Positions 1 through 9,757 of a stretch of 64,000 nt of DNA are shown here, piece after piece. Source of the stretch: Setoptus koraiensis. Its lineage: Eukaryota; Arthropoda. Every line of letters starts with the position of its first letter. Positions within the stretch are counted from its first letter, which is position 1. The stretch covers positions 15,500,001 to 15,564,000 of the forward strand of contig CM106585.1 in NCBI GenBank assembly GCA_048013815.1, given 5' to 3'. The translations under genes and the position numbers were made by a program. Under the pieces are notes generated by a model. It was not told the origin of the DNA, did no database searches, and was given only the letters and a program-made list of their open reading frames with translations.

Positions 1-1118
1 GTTTGTTCTGGTGTTGTTGTCGTTGGTGCCGAGGTGGTTACTGTTGTTGTTGGTTCTGCTGTTGCTGTTGTAGATTTAGGTGCCGGTGTAGTCGTTGGTT
101 CTAATGTTGTTGTTGCAGATTTGGGTGCTGGTGTTGTCGTTTGTTCTGGTGTTGTTGTCGTTGGTGCCGAGTTTGTTGTTGTTGTGGTTGGCGACGGTGT
201 TGTTGTCATTGTCGTCGTCGATGCTGGCGTTGCTGTTGTGGTTGACGAAAGTGTTGTCGTTATCGTTGTCGTTGTTGTAGGTGATAATGTTGTAGTGGTG
301 ACAGCTAAATCTGGAACTGTTGTAGTTGACGACTCTTGTGGCAGAATTGATGCCGGCGTTGCAGTAGCTGGCTCTATCTTTGTTGTCGTTTTGAACTCTG
401 GCGTTGTTATAGTTGCAGGTGCAGCAGTAGTAGATATTACAACTGGTACAGATTCTGTTGTGTTCGTGCTTATCAGTGCCACTGGTTCTGGTACAAATTC
501 TGGCTCTATGGATGTAGCTATTTCCAGCTCTAAGCTTGTAGTTGTTGTTTTTGGAGTTGTTGTTGTTGTGATTATTGGTGACCTTGTAGGTTTCGTTGTT
601 GGCAATGGTTGTGCAGTTGTCGTGGGTGTCGGTGATTTTCTAGCCTGCAGAATAGTTACCGGCGCACGCGATGTTGGTTTGATTGTTGTTGTTGTAGTTG
701 TCGTGGTTGTTGTTGTTGTAGTTGTTGCTGTTGTTGTCGTCGTTGTTCTTGTCTTTGGGACCAATATTGTTGCTGCGGTTGTTGTTCTAGGCAATGGTGT
801 TGTGGTTGTTGATTGTCTCGGATCTGCAGAATCTATTATTGTTTCTTCCTCTGCAATTTCCTCTTCATATTCTGCCCTCAACACCATGTGACATTCACAC
901 GGATGTATACTGGCCGCTGGGGGGCACCCGACCACGTGGACTAAATGCCTGGATTTTTGATACGCTAACAGGTCACTGTTTGCAGCATTCTTTGTTGTCT
1001 GTAGGTCATAATGATTTCTGGCCGTATCCATACCATTGGCTTGCATCGCTTCCAAGCTGGTGGAAATAAGCAGCCATGCTATATGAAATATCAACAGGTT
1101 TCTTTTAAATTTGAACAT
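1..1118 (-). CDS. Secreted mucin-like Thr/Pro-rich protein, 5' part (3' end outside window)
   Basis: The minus strand is open for 372 codons from an ATG at 1118-1116 to the window edge, with an in-frame TAG just upstream at 1127-1125. Residues 1-24 look like a signal peptide: MFKFKRNLL, then a hydrophobic run ending near SLEA. A short ordinary segment follows with a Cys cluster of the form CPPAASIHPCECH, which resembles the N-cap (CPxxxxIxPCxC) of some arthropod leucine-rich-repeat proteins. After an acidic stretch (EYEEEIAEEE) the rest is almost all Thr, Pro, Ala and Ser, as in an O-glycosylated mucin stalk, with repeated units such as TTTPAPKS and SAPTTTTPEQ. A 33-bp block at 1-33 recurs exactly at 139-171, so the stalk grew by local duplication. 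A role in peritrophic or cuticular mucus, or as the linker of an LRR receptor, is inference. The Val-rich frame on the other strand is only its shadow. Confidence 0.72.
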   Translation of the reverse strand, partial: MFKFKRNLLIFHIAWLLISTSLEAMQANGMDTARNHYDLQTTKNAANSDLLAYQKSRHLVHVVGCPPAASIHPCECHMVLRAEYEEEIAEEETIIDSADPRQSTTTTPLPRTTTAATILVPKTRTTTTTTATTTTTTTTTTTTTTIKPTSRAPVTILQARKSPTPTTTAQPLPTTKPTRSPIITTTTTPKTTTTSLELEIATSIEPEFVPEPVALISTNTTESVPVVISTTAAPATITTPEFKTTTKIEPATATPASILPQESSTTTVPDLAVTTTTLSPTTTTTITTTLSSTTTATPASTTTMTTTPSPTTTTTNSAPTTTTPEQTTTPAPKSATTTLEPTTTPAPKSTTATAEPTTTVTTSAPTTTTPEQ

Positions 1119-3237
1119 TTTTGTCTAATTAAAAATCTTCTTAAATGCAATCTATCGTGTGTGTGTGCCAACTACCTACTAATGCTTACTAATGCTGATA
1201 ATGATGATAATGTGTGCTCATAAATATACTTATGCCTGATTATTGCTTTACTAATGCTCGTCTCATACTGTCGTAGTTCTGCTGCTCGCTGGAGAAATTT
1301 GATAATGAATATAACAACAACACGGATTGTTGTTTCAAACAACTAAACAGGCTCACATGAGTACGAGAGATCTTCTTCGCACAGGTGAACTGATGGCGGC
1401 GGTGACGGCAGTGCTACGAATAATGGCAACAGTGCCGAAAGAAATACCATAATGCCATTATTAACGTCACACAGGAAGGAATAATGCGAATAAGGAATGG
1501 TTGTTGCCGCTGCTAAAGTGATGGAATCATGAGTTTGCGGAGTCACTGAGGAATGGAGAGGGACGCAAAAGTTCCAGACGCATAGAGAAGCGCTTGAACT
1601 CTCTTGTCGTGGATGCTGCTCTCTTGTAGATAATAGGCACTGTTTATCTGCCTAGTTATATTCTAGCCATTGTGGCGAGAAAGAATAGAAGCCACCACCG
1701 AGAAGCAAAAATACAAACCATGCTAACAAGAAAATTCAAGAGCAGCCCTAACCTAGAACTAGCCTTAACACTGAACAGTTGCTGGCAAAGTGCGGCCAGT
1801 GTGCTAGCAGGACAATGGTGTTGCTATCCCTCTCCTCTTGTCCACCTTTTGCTGGCAAATAGATCGATTGGATTAGATTTATTTGCTATACCCACAGGCC
1901 AATCCCATGTTATTTATGTTGTTGTTGGTGCTGGTGCCGTTGTTGTTGTTTGTGCTGTTGTTGCTGTTATTGTTGGTGTTGTTGGTGTTGTTGTTGTTGT
2001 TGTTGCCGCTGTAGCCGCTGCTATTTATGCTGTGGCAGTGCCTGTAGTTAGAGTTGTAGTTGATGTTGTCGGCTTTTGTTGGTTTCCCGAAAAGCAGCAG
2101 CAACACACACACTCACAGCGACAAGGAATAATCCGAAACAAAGAACATGAGTGACAGGTAAACTGAGACCACTTGATAGAACCGCCTACCTTTGCAGATT
2201 ATATGTACATTATACTATTATACCACACAACCACCACCACCACCACCACCACCACAACCCCCACTACCACATCAACAGCAACATCTACTAATGAATTCCA
2301 ACTAACCCGGATCAAATTCGCACCATGGGAGTCACACCGCATAGATCTGCCCCGAGGCCGCCATGCGATTCTTCTACCATGTTATGCCATTCCTACCAGC
2401 CATCAATGTTTCTGATAACAAACTTAATACTAATAACAAGCTAAATCAACATTTAGTTAAGATTATCGTGATTATGGTGAACTTGTAACTGCTCTGGTAA
2501 TCAATGAATGGTAAGTAACATCAATTGCCAGAATAATGGCGCTGCGACCAGGTCCAGACAGTAAGTAATTGATATTTTAATTTCATCCGTTTTATATACC
2601 ATGTATTAGCAACAGCAACTAAGTATACACATTCTACCACTACGGAATGTGATTAATAACAACAATAAAATAAAATTCACGTTTCTCACCCGGCCACTTG
2701 TTGTTTTTGTTGTAATTTTGAGATGAGATTAAATTCCATGCAACAAACTAATTCCATGGAATGGCCATTCAGTGTTTGTTGAGTGTCAGTCACACTATCG
2801 CTTATCACAATAAACGCATGAATAACTAATGATGAACGATCTAAATACACACAACTTAACACATACAAATAATAGCCTTGTTCTTTGCAAACGGTTACTC
2901 TATCATTCTTCTATCTAACAAAAGACCCACGTTCAATACTAGTCAATCTATGGCATATTTAAGTTTACTCATTTAACATGAACAATTGAACAAATTATTG
3001 CTCTGAAATAACACAGAATACGATCGTTATGGCCTTCAATTCTTCGTTATAAACTTTCTCGGGTGTCATACTACATTATGAATGGCATACTTTTAAATGG
3101 AACATGCAAATATAAAATTGTAATCTTCATCATATGATTGACATTGCCAATTAGTGGCTAGCCTGTGTGAATTATATAATTGTCGTATCTGGAAATGCGA
3201 TTCACTTGTATGTTCAATTAACAACATATGAAGACAG

Positions 3238-3750
3238 AAAATTTCGCTAATTGTACACCAATAAGCACTATCAGATAGAATAATGATGACTGCTAATTAT
3301 GATTATGACCAACAATTATTCCTATCAAATACACAAGATGCATATATACTCTAGAAAGTAGATTCATTTGGTTATCCCTTGCGGACTTCCGATCGACAAC
3401 ATAGACAGTAATTAATGAGAATTTTAGGATGATTGATTCAAAGATGAAAAATTTCAAAATGATACATTCCAAAAAGATGTGTCATGCATTTATGATGATG
3501 TTCGCATCTTCTCTTGTATGCACCGAACAAGTTTAGGCGTCTCTTCTTTTCTCAATGGACGTTATCGCAATTGACCAGACTGAGATCATAATAAAAAGTT
3601 GTATGCGACAAAGCAAGACTGAAAAATTGACTAAACACTTTATTTGTATATATTGGTCGTGTTTATGAGTTTAACATTCAACTCTATATAATCGTCATTC
3701 ATTCAATTCACTGTGTTCCATATCATGATATATCACATGATCACTTCTCT
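3238..3750. repeat. Diverged direct repeat, copy 1
   Basis: This segment aligns in direct orientation with 3899-4412. Matching blocks include CTAATT(G/A)TACAC(C/T)AAT, GGACTTCCGAT / AGACTTCCGAT, CGCATCTTC, and ATTGACTAAACACTTT followed by GTGTTTATGAG. The spacing is about 661 bp and conservation is patchy along roughly 510 bp. No shared open frame is evident in this copy. Confidence 0.6.
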
Positions 3751-3898
3751 CTTGGGTCTGGAATTGATTGGTTTGTGAGGCTAGCATAAAAGCCACTTTA
3801 TTTCATTGTATATTCGAAATGATTTTCAATAATGTTTTTACTGACGATAGTCGCTGGTATCGTGGTCTGGCTGGCTAAGACACCTAAACTTGCCAGAA

Positions 3899-4412
3899 AG
3901 AAAAATCTGCTAATTATACACTAATCAGCACTATTATACAGTGAATGGAATAATGATGAGAGCTTAATATGGTAATTGCCAACAATTATTCTCATAGACA
4001 AAACTCACTTCCATCCTCGACAGTTGATTGCGGATATATTTCGCAGACTTCCGATTACCAACGGAAACGGTAATTAATTCGCAAGAATTCTTTATTGACT
4101 GGGTGATTCAATTTCGAAAACTTCCAATAGGATGCGCCATGCGTTCATCAGAGGACATTTTCGCATCTTCATTCTTATCCAGCGAGCAGGTAAGGGTGTA
4201 TCCTTTTTTCTCGAGAAGTGTTATTTCAATCTTTTAATTGATCCATAAAAGTCCTAGTGAAAAGTTAAATGCGACTCTGTTTGATTGAAGAATTGACTAA
4301 ACACTTTCTTTATATTTATTAGGTGTGTTTATGAGATTTACAGTTATCTTCAGTTCATCGTCATCAATTTATTGTATATATATATATATTTATGATCATT
4401 TCTGCTGTATAT
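3899..4412. repeat. Diverged direct repeat, copy 2
   Basis: This is the second copy of the block at 3238-3750. It contains a 69-codon plus-strand frame (4028-4237) and a good splice-donor-like AGCAGGTAAGGG near 4187-4198, with an acceptor-like TATTAGGTG near 4317-4325. The matching donor site in copy 1 is degraded. It could be a duplicated exon remnant, a non-coding RNA exon or an old unannotated repeat family. Confidence 0.55.
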
Positions 4413-4846
4413 CAATCTTGGCCCTAAAATCAACCTGATCACCTAGTATAAATTTACACTTGAGTGTTGCATTTGAACGTCCTTTGATTGTAGCCGCATT
4501 TGTATTTTAACTTTCAGATTTGCCAGATAAAATGATTTCTGGTCGGTTGGTGTGTCTACAGTAATGTGATAAGATTTGTACACGTCTCTGACGTCTTTTT
4601 GATGGCGATTCTGTGGGCTTGAGTGTGTTTTGTGTCTTGCATATTCGCTTAGTATTATAAAGTGATTCTCCTGCGGTTGTAGTGACATAGTAGAGTTCTG
4701 TTTATGGTGCTTCGGCTGGAATTCTATTTCATCCTTCAACCTTCATTCTTATAATGTTAAAAGCGTCATGTTTAATACCAATACAGCTCTTAGGGGTCAT
4801 ATTTATTTATTTACTTATGATTTGGTTACCTACAAATGTCCCTGAA

Positions 4847-7540
4847 TTAAGCAAAGTACATTACTTTCGTGGTATCAGAGTGCACAGTGACGGCACGAGT
4901 CATGGCAGTTACAGTTCGGTCATCGCCATTCGCTCCTGAATGTGATGAGCTTTCGCCACTATCATGCTCTTTCTCGACCAAGTGATAACGAGCTCGGAAT
5001 GCCACTAGATGGGCGTAATATGCTGGAGCTGGGATAGACACCGACCGTGTACAGCGGACATATGTGTGACATAGCTGATATGTGAGGCATTGCAATTCGT
5101 CAGCATTGAAGTTATTGTCATCCCATAGTACATGATAATGTGATGGACGTGAAGTTCCTTGAATACCGGAATGGGAGCATAGGTAGAAATCAAATTCAGT
5201 TGGATGTGTGATACCAACATCCACAGTTGTTCCTGCTGGTATGTTTCCAGATTTGCCACATTGATCATTTTTACTAACACTAAATAGTCTTGTATGATGA
5301 CGTTTTTGTACGACAATAAATGTGATACCTGGTCTGTAATCTTCTTCTAGTTTGAAACAAGCTTGACGGACGGCTAACAGTTCATGAGCCAAAACTTGAT
5401 TAAATTGACCTTCTGAAACGCCATCTCGGTAAAATATAATCCGGTTTGGCTTGAATCTAGTTGATTTGTAAAATTGTAACAATAGCTCCTTAACCATTGA
5501 AGCTAGATCCTGGATCATATCTTGACGATGCTGCTGGACCCTAACGGTAGCAGCATATCGGCTTGGGTGTGCATCCATGGAGCCAACACATGCGGCGATT
5601 GAAGGCTTCTTGTTATCACCTGCCGGAGGGTGGGTTACATCGGCACCTAAGAATATGACAGGCTCATTGAAAACCTTAGGTCTAAACATTGGACAAACAT
5701 TAGATGGTTAAAAGTTAGATTCGATACAAGTATAGTTTTGGAGATGCAAGTCAGAACAACGCTAGAACATAACTCCAATAAAACATATCAAGAGAAATAC
5801 TTACCTAATGGTGGGCACAAGTATGCTGTTGATGCCTCCTAGCTTTACATTAATCTTGAGGCATAGATTCGATAACGTTTGTGGAGAAGTCTTGTTAACA
5901 TTCTTGGCTTGGACACACTGTGTTGCCATACCCAGTACAGTATCTCCTACTCTTTTGACCTCAGCATAAACTGGCGTCTTACCCGGTAATATAACTACTA
6001 TTAATTGTAAACCAGCGAATGAACCTTTGAGATATCTGAACATTGGCTCTACCTGATCCGGCCCGGTAGCGTATTTGCAGAAGCATGGCTGGCCAACAAT
6101 AGGCATTCCGGCGTCGTTTGAAATCTTTTGTAATTGTTGAGTGAAGTTGCGGATGGCGTCATCTCGGACTGTCTTAGAGGGTGCGAAGCAAGCAATGGCC
6201 CAAACTCTGATTTCTACACCAGTGTGGAATTGTTTTCCACGCATGTCCCAAACGCCTTGGACAGGCACCGCCTGTTGTTTGGTTCGCCCTCCATATTGCA
6301 ATTTGGGCGCTGGTAAAACTCGCCCTTTGACTTCCATCATAGTAGAGCTTATTTGTAGATCGAATTCCTTTACGTATGGATCGTTATTAAAATCGGCCTT
6401 GTTAACCAGGTTGGTAATTTCACGTTCGCGATCAGGAGCACTGCGTGCTGTCGCTCTAATCATAGTAGATGTTTGTGTATCCGTTAATTTTTTGATGCAA
6501 CGTTGTCCACTAACAATGTTACAAACTTCAAGTGGTAAATAAGTATGTTTATGCTCTTGGCCAACTTGAAGACATGGAAGGTGTGGATATTTCAATTTAA
6601 GTTTGTATTTGTCAAAAAAGTATTTGGCTACAGTACATTCAACTGTCTGACCATTCTCTAGTTGTAAAGGAAAGCTTTGCATTTGGGCAGCTCGTCTAGT
6701 AACGTTGCAAACACGATATTTCCTTCTCATGGAGCCACAATGTGTTATTTCTATTTTGAGTCCTTTAATCTCTTTAGTAAATTTAACCCTGTGCGAATCA
6801 GATAGGGGTTTACGGTGTTCATTGAGATTTTGTATTTCTAAAACTTCGCACATAAATTCAATGACTGGTTGAGCTTTGTAGAATGCCGTGGCTGAGACAT
6901 CAATATTTAATGTCATTTTCCATTGTGATGGTCGAACACTTTGATGGAATCCAAACCATACCTCACGTCCCCCTCCTAAGGCATGCGAGTAACCATCTGG
7001 CGATGAAAAGAATGATCTGCCAACTGGTGTGTATGTCATTGATGGTAAATGTCTCATAACAACATCTAAAGCTTGTGTAGCGTCGAAAGGTATTGTTCTT
7101 GAATTTCCTTCTAGTGCTAATTCTAATGCATTTAAACTAACTTGACTAAGCCATTTGATGGAAACACGGAAGACACGATCCTTGCCTTCGCCTGGTAGTG
7201 TAACCTCTAGTTCAACCTTATCTCGACCAATAGGTAAGTCGTCTTTGGTGTATAGATTTTTTCTACCGTCAAATACTGGCTTTTGACTACCAAATATTTT
7301 AGGGAACGATGAGACCATAGTCTCAATAATTTCGCGATTAATCTTTCTTGGACATTTGTCTGGCGTGATGGTAACTTCATAGAGATGCAAGAATCCTCTT
7401 GGCATGCATAACGTAAAATGATTGGCTCGTAGTGCTATGGGTCGGCCTTCGGTACCAAAATTGGGCCTCGATGGACACAAGAATTGAGGCAGAGAGGTTG
7501 CCACTTCGCCGCCCAGCGCCAGCGGCAGGCTACCGAACAT
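4847..7540 (-). CDS. AGO1: Argonaute protein, AGO1/miRNA clade
   Basis: Two exons, 7540-5805 and 5681-4847, join across a 123-nt intron (donor TAG|GTAAGT, acceptor GTTTAG|A) that splits one Arg codon, giving 856 aa. Argonautes bind small RNAs and repress target mRNAs in the cytoplasm. The order is N domain, PAZ (about 220-365), MID (about 420-510, with the 5'-phosphate pocket residues in [18 protein letters not shown] and [10 protein letters not shown]) and PIWI (about 515-815), ending in the usual MYFA. Length and sequence match animal AGO1/AGO2-type proteins closely. PIWI shows D593 (GADVTHPP), D665 (YRDGVSEGQ) and H803 (YYAHLVAF). The glutamate-finger position reads RQDMIQDL, so D633 stands where the family has Glu. 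Target slicing may therefore be altered, while guide binding should be intact. The start ATG precedes a short Gly/Leu stretch, as in other AGO1 proteins. Confidence 0.97.
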
Positions 7541-8492
7541 AATTGTGATTTGTTATTATTATTTTATTATTATATAATATATATAAATATATATAATATA
7601 TATATTATATATATTTATTTATGATTATATTGTATTATTATATTGTGATTATTATTATAATTATTATTAATATTATTTTGATTATTTTGATTTTGAGTTG
7701 GCTATAGTGGTGATGCTGCTGCTGTTAGAAATAGTGCAGCTAAAGTGTGCGTGTGTGTTCGTATGTGTGTGTGTCTGTGTGTCTGTTCAATGGTACCAGT
7801 TGTTGGTGGTGGTGTTTTTTTGCCTTTAGGTGCTTGTGTGGATACCATCAAAGCTTGGTGTGCTTGTGACACCCTTCACTGTGCCATGTATAAATATAGG
7901 GTGCAACAAGCCATTCTGTTGGTTATGAAGCGCCTTGTGCAGCACGCGAGCACAGAACGTTCAAAAGCCGCGTATGCGCTGCTCCGATCCCATTCGTTGC
8001 GTGGTTTTTGTGTGCAACTGAATTTGTATACTCAACAGCGAGCGGCCTGTGCCCATGCGCAATCTGTGCCTTAGTAGCCTTGACTGTTGACTGCAACAAT
8101 GCATTGTGTAAGCCGGCTGGGAATAAACAGTGCAATGTGGGCCAATTGCCTGCAACACCCTATATAAAACAACGATGGTGCGCATGAAACGCACATCCAA
8201 CGAGTGTGCATGTGTATATGTGTACATTCTCACATCACTCGCTGGCTGGTTGGCAAACTAGGCTGGGTGGCGTATGTGTGCACTTAGAAGCGCCCCCTAC
8301 AATTTCGTAGCGCACATCATACAGTGTGCGCTTTGTGGGCTGGTGTGCGCTGCGTCCACTCTCTGCAATACGGAGTCTGTGTGGCAAACGAGAGAGGGAC
8401 ACACACACAATTGGGCAAACGCTCGCTCGTTTGCACACAAACACACAAGACGAGAGTAACTGCCTCCCCTTTTTGCTTTGTGTGTGTGTGTG

Positions 8493-8526
<34 letters not shown>

Positions 8527-8970
8527 AGAGTGTGTGCAAGGGCACAGAACACGCAGTCACAACTCTGAGATGGTGACTGGGCTGCTGCTGATGGTCTATT
8601 CCCGTTTGGTCTGTTGTTCTGGCTGTAACGTGTGTCTACTGATCGCTACTGGCCTAATGCGGTGTGTTGGAAACTTCCGCTCGAGGGCGCTTCTTGATTT
8701 CATGTTCACGAGACTTGATAGAGTGTAATTGTAAGCGTCTGCGTAATTTTTTTGCAGCAACAGCATCGGCTGCTACTAGACCTCACAAAGTGCATCATAG
8801 CGGACGTTACATAATTGCTGCACCAAGACAACAAGAGCGAGAGTTCTTTTTTCATATCGCACCACGATGAACGAGTTGAGCGTTTGCGCAACTAGCTCAT
8901 TTTGGTGTTCGAGGACCAAAGGTAAATACACATGACTGGCCTTTGTTGTGCAAACCAACGAACATTCGTA
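7541..8970. other. Argonaute upstream region and GT microsatellite
   Basis: There is no supported gene. Directly upstream of the Argonaute ATG lies an almost pure A/T block (about 7555-7680) with alternating TATATA runs that can fold back on themselves. A (GT)n tract lies at about 8480-8528 with a weaker one near 7745-7790. His/Thr- and Cys/Val-rich frames around the GT tract are repeat artefacts. Confidence 0.5.
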
Positions 8971-8977
8971 CACCCGC

Positions 8978-9036
8978 TTTAGTAAATATTTGGACGGTTC
9001 TGCGAGTCTGTGTGCGCAGAAGGAGAGCGCCAAATT
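8978..9036. repeat. Left arm of a widely spaced inverted repeat
   Basis: CTTTAGTAAATATTTGGACG at about 8979, followed by TGCGCAGAA and GAGCGCCAAATTT, recurs in reverse complement at 11357-11427. The two arms are about 2.3 kb apart and enclose the hairpin train, the TTGCACT satellite and the transposase relic. Confidence 0.65.
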
Positions 9037-9048
9037 TGAAAGCGCAAA

Positions 9049-9213
9049 AAGTGTCGCGCTTTTTGGCGCGACACTTGTGTGATCGGTTACTCAACCGATC
9101 ACACAAGTGTGATCGGTTGAATAACCGTTGAATAACACGCACAGCGTGTTATTCAACGGGTTGAGTGATTGACATGTGATTGACATTCGTCAATCACACG
9201 TCAATCACTCAAC
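9049..9213. repeat. Train of consecutive near-perfect hairpins
   Basis: Essentially every base belongs to a palindrome. An 11-bp stem AAGTGTCGCGC with a 6-nt loop spans 9049-9076. An 18-bp perfect stem spans 9071-9110 with loop ACTC. An alternative 14-bp-arm palindrome spans 9091-9120. A 16-bp perfect stem CCGTTGAATAACACGC with loop ACA spans 9125-9159. A 25-bp stem with one mismatch and loop ATTC spans 9160-9213. Neighbouring stems share arms, so alternative folds compete. There is no coding potential. Confidence 0.85.
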
Positions 9214-9292
9214 AAGGCCGAGATATTTATAATAAATTTGATACATTAAAAATTATTGCACCGGCCCAAAATTGCACTTTTTATTGCACTTG

Positions 9293-9394
9293 TTGCTCTG
9301 GATATTGCACTGGATATTGCACTGGATATTGCACCGGATATTGCACTAAATATTGCACTGGTTATTGCACTAAATATTGCACTGGATATTGCAC
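9293..9394. repeat. 12-bp tandem repeat (GGATATTGCACT)
   Basis: About eight consecutive 12-bp units, with GGAT/AAAT/GGTT variants, lie head to tail. The TTGCACT core continues at looser 16-18-bp spacing (ACTATTGCACTTAATT type) to about 9555. A frame through it reads as a Tyr-Cys-Thr tetrapeptide and is not taken as a gene. Confidence 0.8.
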
Positions 9395-9681
9395 TATCTG
9401 ACTAGATTGGTTGCGGACTAGACTTGATTGCACTTAATTACTATTGCACTTGATTACTATTGCACTTAATTACTATTGCACTTAATATTTATTGCACTTG
9501 ATATTGCACATAGTTGCTATTGCACTTCGGACTAGAATTTTACCTAAATTATTGCACAATTTCAATCGGCCTTGACAAGCCAGCACCCCTTTTGGCCCCA
9601 AAAAAAAAAAATTAAGGTGAGTATAAACAATTGATACCCTTCTCTACTCTCTCTCTACGCCTTCGCACTTTTCGCTTTTTA

Positions 9682-9757
9682 GGACACCCTGTATTGCCCA
9701 ATTTGCTCTGCTATAACCTGATTCTTCGCGGTTTTTTGTTCGAAATACAGGGTGTCC
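9682..9757. repeat. Facing Tc1-type terminal motifs
   Basis: GGACACCCTGTATT (9682-9695) and its exact reverse complement AATACAGGGTGTCC (9744-9757) are separated by 48 bp. CAGGGTGTCCCAA followed by ATTTGTCCACTTTT is typical of the 5' end of Tc1/mariner-type elements. A further degenerate copy (TACATGGTGTCG) lies near 9790. Read together, the right end of one element abuts the left end of the transposase-bearing one, or the pair is a short deletion derivative. Confidence 0.6.

Larger units (their letters stand above)
1119..4846. other. Intergenic stretch, no gene recognised
   Basis: There is no recognisable gene here. It holds a GTT-rich tract (about 1917-2012, Asn-rich if read on the minus strand), an ACC trinucleotide tract (about 2228-2262) and the two halves of a diverged direct repeat listed separately. 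The part just below 4847 is presumably the 3' UTR of the Argonaute gene. A 98-codon minus frame at 4443-4739 has no recognisable motif and is best read as UTR. Confidence 0.5.

Noticed and set aside
34-891. 285-codon plus-strand Val-rich frame
   Set aside because: It is the reverse complement of ACA/ACC/CCA codons in the minus-strand mucin gene, which has a signal peptide and an upstream stop.
1672-2154. 160-codon plus frame with Val-rich middle and its Asn-rich antisense
   Set aside because: Both depend on a GTT/AAC repeat tract; the remaining residues show no motif.
4443-4739. 98-codon minus frame downstream of Argonaute
   Set aside because: No recognisable motif, close behind the Argonaute stop; better read as 3' UTR.
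8235-8568. Overlapping frames rich in His/Thr or Cys/Val
   Set aside because: They are the six readings of a GT/CA microsatellite and its borders.
9180-9401. Tyr-Cys-Thr repeat frame
   Set aside because: It is produced by the 12-bp TTGCACT satellite; no start context or conserved sequence.
9049-9555. CRISPR-like array
   Set aside because: The repeats are contiguous satellites and palindromes without unique spacers, in a eukaryotic setting.
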